This document shows, in pieces, positions 7,020 to 14,747 of a DNA stretch of 64,000 nucleotides. Numbering within the stretch: the first letter of the stretch is position 1; every line of letters starts with the position of its first letter. This DNA comes from CAVQBC01 sp963848415 (GTDB taxonomy: Bacteria > Actinomycetota > Thermoleophilia > Solirubrobacterales > Solirubrobacteraceae). The notes beneath the pieces were generated by a model. It was not told where the DNA came from. It ran no database searches and worked only from the letters and a program-made list of their open reading frames with translations. The stretch covers positions 310,001-374,000 of the forward strand of contig CAWKDN010000002.1 of the NCBI GenBank assembly GCA_963848415.1, given 5' to 3'. The translations under genes were made by a program, and so were the position numbers.

Positions 7020-7847
7020 ATGATGCTGGACGACAAGACCGCGGTGATCTACGGCGGCGGCGGGGCGATCGGCGGCGCCGTCGCGCGGAGGTTCGCGGGG
7101 GCCGGCGCCCACGTGCACCTCGCCGGGCGCACGCGCGCTCGGCTCGAGGCGGTGGCGCAGGACATCGGCGCGGCCGGGGTGGCGGAGGTCGACGTCCTCG
7201 ACGAGCGCGCCGTGCTCGAGCACGCCGGCGCCGTCGCGGCAGCGGCGGGCGGAATCGACATCGCGCTGAACGCCGCGTCCTTCCCCTACATGGCGGGCAC
7301 GCCCTTCGCCGAGCTGGCGGTCGAGGAGGTCATGCACCCCATCAACTCCTTCCTGCGGGCCAACCTGATCACGGCGAAGGCCACGGCGCGGCACATGACC
7401 CCGCACCGGCCGGGAACGATCCTGACGCTGTCGACGGCCGGGTCACGGTTCGCGCGGCCCGGGAACCTCGGCTTCGGCACGACCTGCGCGGCGATCGAGC
7501 AGATGACCCAGCGGCTGGCGGTCGAGCTCGCGCCGAGTGGCGTCCGCGTCGTCTGCCTGCGACCGCACGCGATCCCGGACGCCGCCTCCCACGGCTCCTA
7601 CACGGCTGCGGTGTTCGCGCCCCTGGCCGACAAGGCGGGCGTCAGCGTCGAGCAGCTGCTCGCGCAGTGGGGTGAGGACCAGACCCTGCTGGGACGGCTG
7701 CCGACGCTGGCCCACGTCGCCGACGCCGCGGTCTTCCTGGCTTCCGACCGGGCAGGCGCGATCACCGGAGCGGTGATCGACCTGAGCTCTGGCAGCGCGA
7801 TCCGCGCGCAGCAGTTCGGTCAGGCGCTGATCGGCGTGCTCGACTAG
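7020..7847 (+). CDS. Atypical short-chain dehydrogenase/reductase (SDR)
   Basis: A 275-residue SDR-fold protein. The N-terminal nucleotide-binding motif YGGGGAIGGA is clear. The usual YxxxK catalytic motif is replaced by FGTTC (within GFGTTCAAIEQM), and the NNAG motif reads NAAS. The protein is therefore unlikely to be a standard reductase, although the fold and dinucleotide site look intact. It follows the sigma gene by 60 bp with its own strong SD and probably belongs to the same unit. Related sigma-SDR pairs occur in other actinobacteria as far as I recall. Its stop overlaps that of the convergent lyase-like gene by 4 bp. Confidence 0.8.
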   Translation: MMLDDKTAVIYGGGGAIGGAVARRFAGAGAHVHLAGRTRARLEAVAQDIGAAGVAEVDVLDERAVLEHAGAVAAAAGGIDIALNAASFPYMAGTPFAELAVEEVMHPINSFLRANLITAKATARHMTPHRPGTILTLSTAGSRFARPGNLGFGTTCAAIEQMTQRLAVELAPSGVRVVCLRPHAIPDAASHGSYTAAVFAPLADKAGVSVEQLLAQWGEDQTLLGRLPTLAHVADAAVFLASDRAGAITGAVIDLSSGSAIRAQQFGQALIGVLD

Positions 7848-9298
7848 GTCACGGCGTAGGCGCCGGACTCGACGGCGGCCACCGGCTCGGCACGCTGCGC
7901 GTGTGCCTCGCCGTGCTCGCGGAGCAGGAGGGAGAGCCGGTCGAGATCGGGGCCGAGCGTCCGCCGGGCGATCACCGGCGGGCAGACGTCGAGCGTGCCC
8001 TCTAACAGCGGCCGCAGCGATGGCGGGATCTCCGTCTGGGGGCGGGTGGCCAGCGACTGCGCCGCCAGCACCGCCAGGCAGGTCATCGAGCCGACGAACG
8101 CCTCGCCGCAGCGGTCGAACCGGTCCCACGCGTGGAAGGCGGGCGACGGGACGTCGGTCTGGCCGAAGCCGGAGAGCGGCAACAACGACGGAACCGCCCC
8201 CGCGCGGGCGTCCTCGGCAAAGCCGCTGGCCACCATGCCCATGGTGCCGAGGGCCAGCGAGCTCAGGGCCGGGAAGGCGCCGCGGTCCTGGACGAGGCGC
8301 TGGATCTGGTGCTGGGCCAGCTGGCAGAGATCGGCGAGCGCGAAGGTGAGGCCGTCGATGCACGGCGCCGCCTTGCCATTGTGGAAGCCGCCGTTGGAGA
8401 CGACGTCGCTGAGCTCGCCGCCTCCCTCGCAGAACAACAGCACCGGGTTGTCGCTGACCGCCGAGAGCGAGACGTCCGCCGCGTCCCGCGCCACCGCCAG
8501 GGCGCGACGGGCGTTGCCGAGCACGCGCGGGAGGATCCGGAAGCTGACCGGCGGCTGCACGGGCCGGCGCTCGGGCGCGCCACCGTGCAGGTGGGCGCGC
8601 AGCGCGCGCAGCGCCTCGGCCTCGTGGGCATCGCCCCACAGCGACTCCAGCCCGCCGTCGTAGATCGAGGGGTCCACGCGGAGCGTCTCCGCGGCGAGCG
8701 CGAACACCTGCTCGGCGAGCGTGACGCGCCCCGAGGCCGCGATGACCGCGTCCGCCAGCAGGGCCGAGGCACACGGCGAGCCGTTCACGAGCGCCATGCC
8801 CTCCTTGACGCCCAGCGCAACGCGGTCGGGAAGGTCGGCGAACAGCCGCCCGAGCGCCTGGATCTCGCCGGCGCCCCCGTTGCCCTGTCGTGGCACGCTG
8901 GGCAGGGCGGGATCGTCGAGCATCGCGGCGACGGCGTCGGCCAGGGCCGGGCTGACCCCGGCGTGTCCCTCCACGTAGTTGGTCAGCCGCGAGAAGACGA
9001 AGCCGCGGACCACACGGTCCGGCAGGGGCGCGCCGAAGGAGGTCCCGCTGTGCAGGCCGCGGGCGTAGTCGAGCTGCTCCTCGGGCGTCATCCGCCGGCT
9101 GGCGCCGTCGCCCGCGTGGACGTTGACGCCGTAGATCAGCCGGTCGGGGTGGTCGTCGACGAAGCGCAGCAGCGCGTCGCGGCGGGACTGCATCCGCCGG
9201 CGGGCCTCGGGATCGAGCTCGACCGACTCGCCTTGCCAGGCCACACGTCGGTAGCTGTCGAGATCCACGTCGCGACGGTGGCTGAGCACGATGGTCAT
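7844..9298 (-). CDS. Histidine/aromatic ammonia-lyase-fold protein lacking the MIO serine
   Basis: A 484-residue member of the HAL/PAL superfamily by overall pattern: IYGVN (residues 55-59, with the catalytic-type Tyr), KEGMALVNGS (the Asn loop), SAVSDNPV and SNGGFHNGKA. The loop that should hold Ala-Ser-Gly, precursor of the MIO electrophile, reads GNGGAGEIQAL (139-149), so the triad is Gly-Ala-Gly with no serine. Other catalytic positions also differ: the QDPYSLR-type motif reads QPPVSFR, and the QEDHVS-type motif reads QTDVPS. Standard ammonia-lyase chemistry is therefore improbable. An Lrp regulator lies 99 bp upstream on the same strand. An SD-like GGAGG lies 11 nt before the ATG. Confidence 0.8.
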   Translation of the reverse strand: MTIVLSHRRDVDLDSYRRVAWQGESVELDPEARRRMQSRRDALLRFVDDHPDRLIYGVNVHAGDGASRRMTPEEQLDYARGLHSGTSFGAPLPDRVVRGFVFSRLTNYVEGHAGVSPALADAVAAMLDDPALPSVPRQGNGGAGEIQALGRLFADLPDRVALGVKEGMALVNGSPCASALLADAVIAASGRVTLAEQVFALAAETLRVDPSIYDGGLESLWGDAHEAEALRALRAHLHGGAPERRPVQPPVSFRILPRVLGNARRALAVARDAADVSLSAVSDNPVLLFCEGGGELSDVVSNGGFHNGKAAPCIDGLTFALADLCQLAQHQIQRLVQDRGAFPALSSLALGTMGMVASGFAEDARAGAVPSLLPLSGFGQTDVPSPAFHAWDRFDRCGEAFVGSMTCLAVLAAQSLATRPQTEIPPSLRPLLEGTLDVCPPVIARRTLGPDLDRLSLLLREHGEAHAQRAEPVAAVESGAYAVT

Positions 9299-9397
9299 TG
9301 CACAAGATCCTCCGGCTAGTTGTGGATATCGCAGCCTAGCGCTCTACCAAGCCGGATATAAGAACAACTGTCGGGATTCAGACCGGATTCCTCAGAA

Positions 9398-9865
9398 TCA
9401 CCAGTAGTCGTCGGGGAGCCGCCATTCGAACGAGTACTTGAAGACCTTGAGCATCAGCTGGGTGCTCACGCGCGTGACGCCTGGAAGCGGCGCAACTTGG
9501 TCGCGGACGAAGCGCACCACGTCCTGGCGGTCGCCGAACGCGCACTCGGTCATGACGTCGAACTCGTCGGACAGCGCGACGTAGCGGATGACGTCGAACG
9601 CGGCCAGGCGCTCGGCAACCTCGGTCGCGTGCGCCGGCTGCACGGTGACGCGCATGTAGACGAACAGCTCCCGGCCGACGCTCTGGGGGCCGGGCACCGC
9701 CACGACCCTCATCCGCCCGTCGTCGAGCAGGCGGGCGATGCGGTTGCGGACCGTCGACTCGTTGGACCCGAGGCGGCGCGCCAGCTCCGTGTGGCTCATG
9801 CGCCCGTCCTCCTGCAGGAGGTTGACGATGCCGTGGTCGAGCTCATCCAGCGATCGGTCACCCAT
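9398..9865 (-). CDS. Lrp/AsnC-family regulator
   Basis: A 155-residue Lrp/AsnC regulator. The N-terminal helix-turn-helix covers about residues 7-50 (LDELDHGIVNLLQEDGRMSH, then RRLGSNESTVRNRI). A RAM effector-binding domain follows with the DEFDVMTECAF segment. These proteins usually sense amino acids. It is read toward the ammonia-lyase-like gene, 99 bp away, and is the natural candidate regulator for it. The ATG at 9865 is chosen; a GTG four to six codons upstream is possible, and the far longer open frame is only antisense to the lipoprotein gene. Confidence 0.88.
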   Translation of the reverse strand: MGDRSLDELDHGIVNLLQEDGRMSHTELARRLGSNESTVRNRIARLLDDGRMRVVAVPGPQSVGRELFVYMRVTVQPAHATEVAERLAAFDVIRYVALSDEFDVMTECAFGDRQDVVRFVRDQVAPLPGVTRVSTQLMLKVFKYSFEWRLPDDYW

Positions 9866-9964
9866 GGCGTCGACGCGCACCCTAGTGGCAACCGCACCGT
9901 CGACACGAGGTGTCCCCCCGATCGCCCGGCGGGAGCCCCCATCGCGCATCCGCCGGGCGCCGCC

Positions 9965-9970
9965 TAGCGT
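9965..9970 (+). promoter_or_regulatory. TAGCGT -10-like hexamer, leaderless start
   Basis: TAGCGT lies 6 nt before the ATG at 9977. No Shine-Dalgarno is present. Confidence 0.45.
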
Positions 9971-9976
9971 CGCAGC

Positions 9977-10633
9977 ATGCCCTCTCCCCGCCTGCTCGCC
10001 ATCACCGGCTTCGCGCCCGTCGCGGCCGTCGCCCTGGCCGTCGCCGGCTGCGGTCTCACCGACGACGGCCCGCGCCGCAGCGAGGCGCGCGACGTCGCCG
10101 GCTTCACCCGCATCGAAAACCGCGACTCCGTCGACGTGCGACTGCGCGTGGGCGAGCCGCAGCGCGTGCGCGTCCGCGCCGGCGAGCAGGTGATCGACGA
10201 CGTCCGCACCGAGGTGCGCAACGGCACGCTGCGGGTGGACTTCGACCACGACGGCGTCGGCGGCAGCGACGTCGTCGTCGAGGCCTCCGTGCCCGATTTG
10301 CGTGCTGTCGACGTGGACGGTTCGGGCGACGTCGACGTCGAGGGCATCGACGCCCGCGCCCTCGACGTCCGCGCGGACGGGTCGGCCGACGTCGCGCTGG
10401 CGGGCTCGGTCGCGCGGCTCACGCTCGACAAGGACGGCTCGGGCGACGTGGACCTCGCCGACCTCGCCGCGCGCACCGCGCGCGTGGCGGCCGGCGGCTC
10501 CGGCGACACGAGCGTGCGCGCCGATGACCGCCTGGCGGTGACGGTCGACGGCTCGGGCGACGTCAGCTACCACGGCGACCCGGCGCTCACGCAGCAGGTC
10601 GACGGGTCCGGCGACCTCCGCCGCGCGGACTAG
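9977..10633 (+). CDS. DUF2807 (head GIN domain) lipoprotein
   Basis: A 218-residue exported lipoprotein. The signal peptide ends in the lipobox LAVAGC, giving a lipid-anchored Cys near residue 25. The mature part is a right-handed beta-repeat of the DUF2807 type, with repeated VDGSGDVDVEG-like units (DGSGDV, DGSADV, DGSGDV, GGSGDT, DGSGDV, DGSGDL). The repeated short acidic turns give an Asp-rich surface that could bind cations. The molecular function of the family is unknown. Expression appears leaderless. It is convergent with the oxygenase gene, with 24 bp between stops. Confidence 0.82.
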   Translation: MPSPRLLAITGFAPVAAVALAVAGCGLTDDGPRRSEARDVAGFTRIENRDSVDVRLRVGEPQRVRVRAGEQVIDDVRTEVRNGTLRVDFDHDGVGGSDVVVEASVPDLRAVDVDGSGDVDVEGIDARALDVRADGSADVALAGSVARLTLDKDGSGDVDLADLAARTARVAAGGSGDTSVRADDRLAVTVDGSGDVSYHGDPALTQQVDGSGDLRRAD

Positions 10634-10657
10634 CGGCCCTCCCCCACTCTCGCCGGG

Positions 10658-11455
10658 TCAGTCGCGGGCGAAGAACGTCCGGCGGGCGCTCGCGGTGAGG
10701 CGCGCGTCGGGCGTGCTCGCGTAGGAGAGCACGGCGTTGATGCGATCGGTCCCGCCCTCGATCGGCGTGACCCGGTGCGGGCTGTGGTGACCGCGGAACA
10801 GCGCCAGCGTTCCCGGCTCGGGGGTCAGCGTGCGCACCCCGTCGCGGTCGCCCGCGAGCAGCGCTGCGACCCCACGCGGGTTGTCGTCGCTCGGCGCGCG
10901 GAGCATCGGCACGTACTCGAAGGCCCCGCCGGCCGAGGACTCCTGCAGCATCAGGGTGACCACGAAGTCGGCGTTGTCGAAGTGCCAGCCGAGCTCGTCC
11001 CCCCGCTCGTAGAGCATGACGTTGAGCGCGCCGATCTCGTCCGCCTGCCGGTAGATGGGGTCGACGCTCAGCGCGGCGCCGACGAAGGCGGTCAGCTCGT
11101 CCGTCTCGTACAACGCGCGCAGCGGCGAGGCGCCCGGGATCTGGTCGTAGGCGATCAGCGACTTCGCTGACCGGACGCGGATCCGGAGCGGGTCGTCGCC
11201 GGCGAGCTCGTCCTCGCGTCCGGAGAACTCGACGTTGTGCGTGTTCTCGGTGCGGACGGTCTCGGCGCCCCAGTCCGGGATCTCCTGCACGATGCGCCGC
11301 ACGACCTCGGAGCGCAGGAACCCGGGGAGATCGCAGGCGCCGAGCCGCGCCAGGTCGGCGCGGCAGCGGGCGACTAGCGCGCGGCCGGCGTCGCCGTCGA
11401 GGTCGTGGATCGGATAGCGCCCGAGGTCGACGGCATCGAGGTGGTACGTCGTCAT
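10658..11455 (-). CDS. 2-oxoglutarate/Fe(II) oxygenase, HalD/ArpA-like
   Basis: A 265-residue non-heme iron oxygenase. The facial triad is visible as His158 and Asp160 (GWHFDNAD) and a distal His, probably His227 (HHSPHRV). Arg229 or Arg238 would bind 2-oxoglutarate. The overall pattern (NVMLYERGDELGWHFD, then GAFEYVP) resembles the group that includes free-amino-acid halogenases such as BesD. The Asp is retained here, which predicts hydroxylation rather than halogenation. The substrate is unknown. The start ATG at 11455 begins the homology. It is divergent from a LysR gene across 72 bp, a classical regulator-target arrangement. Confidence 0.75.
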   Translation of the reverse strand: MTTYHLDAVDLGRYPIHDLDGDAGRALVARCRADLARLGACDLPGFLRSEVVRRIVQEIPDWGAETVRTENTHNVEFSGREDELAGDDPLRIRVRSAKSLIAYDQIPGASPLRALYETDELTAFVGAALSVDPIYRQADEIGALNVMLYERGDELGWHFDNADFVVTLMLQESSAGGAFEYVPMLRAPSDDNPRGVAALLAGDRDGVRTLTPEPGTLALFRGHHSPHRVTPIEGGTDRINAVLSYASTPDARLTASARRTFFARD

Positions 11456-11501
11456 TCCGGCTCCTAGGTCGATCAGCCCATCCTGAGGGCTCGATGCCGC
11501 T

Positions 11502-11523
11502 CTGACAAGCCGGATAAAGTCAG
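11502..11523. promoter_or_regulatory. Inverted repeat in the oxygenase/LysR divergent promoter
   Basis: CTGAC-N12-GTCAG spans the TAAAGT -10-like hexamer (11515-11520), which lies 7 nt before the LysR ATG. It is a candidate LysR binding site. The core also contains AAGCCGGATA, which recurs at 9349-9358. Confidence 0.4.
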
Positions 11524-11527
11524 CAGA

Positions 11528-12475
11528 ATGATCGAGGACGTCGATCTTTCCTGGCAGCGGATCGAGCTCCGTCATCTGGTGGCGCTCGGCGCCGTGGCCG
11601 AGACCGGCTCCTTTCGCGCGGCGGCGAGGCGGCTCGGCTACAGCCTGTCGGCGCTCAGCGGGCAGATCGCCGGGCTGGAGCGGCTGGTCGGTCAACGGCT
11701 CGTCGACCGGCCTGGGGGCCGGCGCGCGATCGCGATCACCCCGGCCGGCGGGCGGCTACTGGAGCACGCTGAGGAGATCGCCGCGCGGATGGCCGCGGCC
11801 CGAGCCGACCTCGAGGCGATCCGGCTGCAGCGGCCGCGGCTGCGGCTCGGCATCTTCCAGAGCGCGGCCGTCCGGCTGCTGCCCGCCATCCTCCGGCGGC
11901 TGGCGACCGTCCGCCCGGATCTCGGGCTCGAGCTGATCGAGCGGGCCGACGACGGCCAGTTGCTCGAGCTGGTCGCCCGCGGCGACATCGACGCGACCTT
12001 CGCCGCCCTCCCCGTCGCCGGGCCCTTCGCCATCGCCCACGTGCTCGACGATCCCTACATGGTGCTCGTGCCTGCGGAGAGCCCGCTCGCAGCGCGCGAA
12101 CGCGTCGCGCTCGAAGAGCTGGCCGGCCATCCGTGGATTGACTTCCGCGACGTCCGGCCGGTGCACCACGGCTGGCAGCGGCTGCCGCGCTCGGCGCGTC
12201 CCGAGGTCGTGGCGCGCAGCGACGACAGCGCAACGATCCATGCGCTGGTGGCCGGCGGCATCGGCGTCGCGATCCTTCCGCAGCTGTGCGTCTCTCCCCG
12301 CGATCCCGGCGTTCGCGCGATCCCGCTCGATCCCCCGGCCGAGCCGCGCCGGATCGCCGTCGCCTGGCACGCCGATCGCCGGCCCGATGGCCTCGACGAT
12401 CTCCTGGCCGGGGTGCGCCCCGAGCAGACGGGCGCGCCCGCCGGGGCGGATCACTCCAGCGGTGCCCCGCCGTAG
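11528..12475 (+). CDS. LysR-family transcriptional regulator
   Basis: A 315-residue LysR regulator. The N-terminal winged helix-turn-helix covers about residues 10-70 (LRHLVALGAVAETGSFRAAA with LGYSLSALSGQIAGLE). A periplasmic-binding-protein-like effector domain follows (LRLGIFQSAAVRLLP and later VAGGIGVAILP). It is divergent from the 2-oxoglutarate oxygenase and probably controls it and itself. The mRNA looks leaderless (TAAAGT 7 nt before ATG). The 3' end overlaps the convergent VOC gene by 25 bp. Confidence 0.9.
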   Translation: MIEDVDLSWQRIELRHLVALGAVAETGSFRAAARRLGYSLSALSGQIAGLERLVGQRLVDRPGGRRAIAITPAGGRLLEHAEEIAARMAAARADLEAIRLQRPRLRLGIFQSAAVRLLPAILRRLATVRPDLGLELIERADDGQLLELVARGDIDATFAALPVAGPFAIAHVLDDPYMVLVPAESPLAARERVALEELAGHPWIDFRDVRPVHHGWQRLPRSARPEVVARSDDSATIHALVAGGIGVAILPQLCVSPRDPGVRAIPLDPPAEPRRIAVAWHADRRPDGLDDLLAGVRPEQTGAPAGADHSSGAPP

Positions 12476-12795
12476 CCGACCTCGTTGCCGTCGGCGTCGC
12501 GGTAGGTGACCTTGCGGACGCCGTTGGCGTAGGTCTCGCGCTCGGCGGGCTCGAGGCCGCGCGCGGCGATGCCCGCCACGACGTCGTCCAGGTCGTCAAC
12601 GAAGATCGTGAGATGGCCGTTGCCGGCCCGCTCGGGGTCCTGGACGATGAACACGAAGCGGTGCCCGGCCAGCTCCCAGACCGCCTCGGTCGCGTGCGCA
12701 AGGAAGCTGGGCTCCGCGCCCAGGAGGCGCACGTACCAGTCCCGCGCGGCGTCGAAGTCACGGACGCTGATGCCGGCGAAGAGGTCGGGGCTCAC
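12451..12795 (-). CDS. VOC (glyoxalase/bleomycin resistance) family protein
   Basis: A 114-residue single vicinal-oxygen-chelate domain: FAGISVRDFDAARDWYVRLL opening strand-helix, GHLTIFVDDLD middle, and TYRDADGNEVGYGG closing strands, with a Glu at the usual metal-ligand position. The family includes glyoxalases, dioxygenases and antibiotic-binding proteins, so a specific role cannot be given. TAGGTT lies 9 nt before its GTG start. It is convergent with and overlaps the LysR gene. Confidence 0.82.
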   Translation of the reverse strand: MSPDLFAGISVRDFDAARDWYVRLLGAEPSFLAHATEAVWELAGHRFVFIVQDPERAGNGHLTIFVDDLDDVVAGIAARGLEPAERETYANGVRKVTYRDADGNEVGYGGAPLE

Positions 12796-12804
12796 CTTGG
12801 CCCC

Positions 12805-12810
12805 AACCTA
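12805..12810 (-). promoter_or_regulatory. TAGGTT -10-like hexamer, leaderless start
   Basis: On the minus strand TAGGTT lies 9 nt before the GTG start at 12795 of the VOC gene. Confidence 0.4.
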
Positions 12811-12873
12811 ACCGGTTCAGCGCGGCACGCGCGTGTCATACGGTGCACCCGAACGTCGACGAGGGAGAAGCGA

Positions 12874-13263
12874 GTGCCGGATTACAAGATCGTCAACCTG
12901 CTCGAGATCGAGGACGCGGTCGCGGGCCGAGTCGACGGCCTGGAAGGCCGCTTCAGCCGGAAGCTCCTCGACTCGACCGACCTCGGCGTGAGCCACTGGC
13001 GGTATGCCGCCGGCACGCGCGGCGGAGCCCACACCCATCGCGAGCAGGAAGAGGCCTACGTGGTCGTCACCGGGTCGGGGCGCGTGCGGCTCGACGACGA
13101 AGTGCAGGAGATCCGCCAGTGGGACGTGATCCGCGTCGCCCCCGCGGTCATCCGCGCCTTCGAGGCCGGACCCGACGGCCTCGAGCTGATCGCGGTCGGC
13201 GGGCCGAAGCCGGAAGGCGGCGACGGCGTGCAGTCCGACTCGCCCTGGCCCGACGCGACCTGA
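12874..13263 (+). CDS. Cupin-domain protein
   Basis: A 129-residue single cupin. The first cupin motif is present (GGAHTHREQEEAYVVVTG, with two His and a Glu as metal ligands). The second motif lacks its His (DVIRVAPAVIRAFEAG), so any metal site is incomplete. The GTG start is preceded by GAGGGAGAA. Function is unknown; many such proteins bind small ligands or modulate enzymes. It is followed after 6 bp by the convergent stop of the aldo/keto reductase. Confidence 0.82.
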   Translation: MPDYKIVNLLEIEDAVAGRVDGLEGRFSRKLLDSTDLGVSHWRYAAGTRGGAHTHREQEEAYVVVTGSGRVRLDDEVQEIRQWDVIRVAPAVIRAFEAGPDGLELIAVGGPKPEGGDGVQSDSPWPDAT

Positions 13264-13269
13264 TCGAGA

Positions 13270-14292
13270 CTATCTCCGTCGCGCCGCCGGCTCCAGCGCC
13301 GGGTTGGCCGACGAGTTGTCGACCGGGTTGATGGTCGTGCCGGGCGCGACGATCGCGTCGATGCGGTCCAGAACCGCCTCCTCGAGGGTGATGTCGGCGG
13401 CGGCGAGCTGACCTTCGAGCTGCTCCATGGTGCGCGGCCCGATGAGCGCCGCGGTGATCGACGGGTGCTCGAGCACGAACGCGATCGCAAGCTGGATGAG
13501 CGTGATCCCGGTCTCGTCGGCGAGCTGCGCGAGCTGCTCTACGGCGTCGAGCTTGCGCTGGTTGGCGGGCTCTGAGAGGTCGAAGCGCTCGGGCAGCCGG
13601 CCGGCGCGCGAGGAGGACTGCTGCCCGGTGTCCTTGCGCCAGCGGCCAGACAGCCAGCCGCCGGCCAACGGGCTGTAGGACATGACGGCCATGTTGTGGC
13701 GCGAGCACGTGGGCAGCACGTCGGCCTCGACCGCCCGGACGAGGATCGAGTACGGCGGCTGCTCGGTCACGAAGCGCTGCAGATGCCGGTCACGCGCGAT
13801 CCACTGTGCCTCGACGATCTGGCTGGGCGGGAACGTCGAGGAGCCGATGGAGCGGACCTTGCCCTGGTGCACGAGGTCGCTGAGCGCCGCCAGCGTCTCC
13901 TCGATGTCCGTCCGTGGATCGGGGCGGTGGACCTGGTAGAGATCGATCCAGTCGGTGCCCAGCCGCCGCAGCGAGTCCTCCACGGCGCGCATGATCCAGC
14001 GGCGCGAGTTGCCCCGCCGGTTGGGGTCCTCCCCCATCGGGTTGTGGAACTTGGTCGCGAGGATGATGTCGTCGCGGCGGCCACCCGCGAGCGCCTTGCC
14101 GACGATCTCCTCGGACTCGCCCTGCGCGTAGACGTCGGCGGTGTCGACGAAGTTGATGCCCGCGTCGAGCGCCGCGTGGATGATCCGGATCGACTCGTCG
14201 TGGTCGGGGTTGCCCCAGGCCCCGAACATCATCGCGCCCAGGCAGAACCGGCTGACCGTGACGCCCGTGCCTGCGAGTTGTGTCTGCTCCAT
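13270..14292 (-). CDS. Aldo/keto reductase
   Basis: A 340-residue NADPH-dependent aldo/keto reductase with a TIM-barrel layout. The catalytic tetrad is complete: Asp and Tyr in VDTADVY, Lys in ATKF, and His in YQVHRPD. The C-terminal ITAALIGPRTMEQLEGQL segment matches the cofactor-binding end of the YhdN/AKR11-like group. GGAGGACCC directly precedes the ATG. It is the first of three leftward redox-type genes with the cupin and alcohol dehydrogenase behind it. The substrate is unknown; short-chain aldehydes or ketones are likely. Confidence 0.9.
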   Translation of the reverse strand: MEQTQLAGTGVTVSRFCLGAMMFGAWGNPDHDESIRIIHAALDAGINFVDTADVYAQGESEEIVGKALAGGRRDDIILATKFHNPMGEDPNRRGNSRRWIMRAVEDSLRRLGTDWIDLYQVHRPDPRTDIEETLAALSDLVHQGKVRSIGSSTFPPSQIVEAQWIARDRHLQRFVTEQPPYSILVRAVEADVLPTCSRHNMAVMSYSPLAGGWLSGRWRKDTGQQSSSRAGRLPERFDLSEPANQRKLDAVEQLAQLADETGITLIQLAIAFVLEHPSITAALIGPRTMEQLEGQLAAADITLEEAVLDRIDAIVAPGTTINPVDNSSANPALEPAARRR

Positions 14293-14316
14293 GGGTCCTC
14301 CTGTCCGGGGGCGGAG

Positions 14317-14727
14317 TCAGGCCGGGCGCGGCGCCACGGCGTACTCCTCCTCGGTGACGTGCTCGCCCCAGCTGACCGGGCTGCCGGACTCGTCGGCCTC
14401 CTGGATCGCGAGGTGGGTCATGAAGCGGGTCGGGGCCGCGCCGTGCCAGTGGAGCTCGCCCGGCTCGAAGTAGACGCGATCGCCGGGCCGGATGACCTCG
14501 ACGGGGCCGCCGCGGCGTTGGCAGCGCCCGACGCCCTCGGTTACGAAGATCGTCTGCCCGAGCGGGTGCGTGTGCCAGGCCGTCCGCGCGCTCGGGGCGA
14601 AGTGGACGCTCAGGGCGGCGACGCGGGAGGGCCCGCTCGGCGTAGCGACGGTGTCCAAGAACACGGTGCCGGTGAACCACTCGGCGGGGCCGGGCGTGCT
14701 GTCGAGGCTGTTGCGGGTGATCTCCAT
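14317..14727 (-). CDS. Cupin-domain protein
   Basis: A 136-residue cupin. The first motif is WHTHPLGQTIFVTEG with two His and a Gln in place of the usual Glu. The second motif PGDRVYFEPGELHWHG is complete with its His. This form resembles small cupins often linked to carboxymuconolactone decarboxylase-like or alcohol dehydrogenase genes. It lies between the aldo/keto reductase (24 bp) and the alcohol dehydrogenase (20 bp), all on the minus strand, so it is probably in one transcript with them. Confidence 0.82.
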   Translation of the reverse strand: MEITRNSLDSTPGPAEWFTGTVFLDTVATPSGPSRVAALSVHFAPSARTAWHTHPLGQTIFVTEGVGRCQRRGGPVEVIRPGDRVYFEPGELHWHGAAPTRFMTHLAIQEADESGSPVSWGEHVTEEEYAVAPRPA

Positions 14728-14747
14728 GACGTCGCAGTGTGTCGCGC

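Noticed and set aside
8132..9319. Plus-strand long frame opposite the ammonia-lyase-like gene
   Set aside because: Arg/Gly/Glu-rich composition and no motifs; it mirrors the real minus-strand gene.
10658..11523. Biosynthetic gene cluster built on the oxygenase and the lyase-like gene
   Set aside because: No core synthase, carrier protein or tailoring set lies nearby, and the genes have separate regulators.
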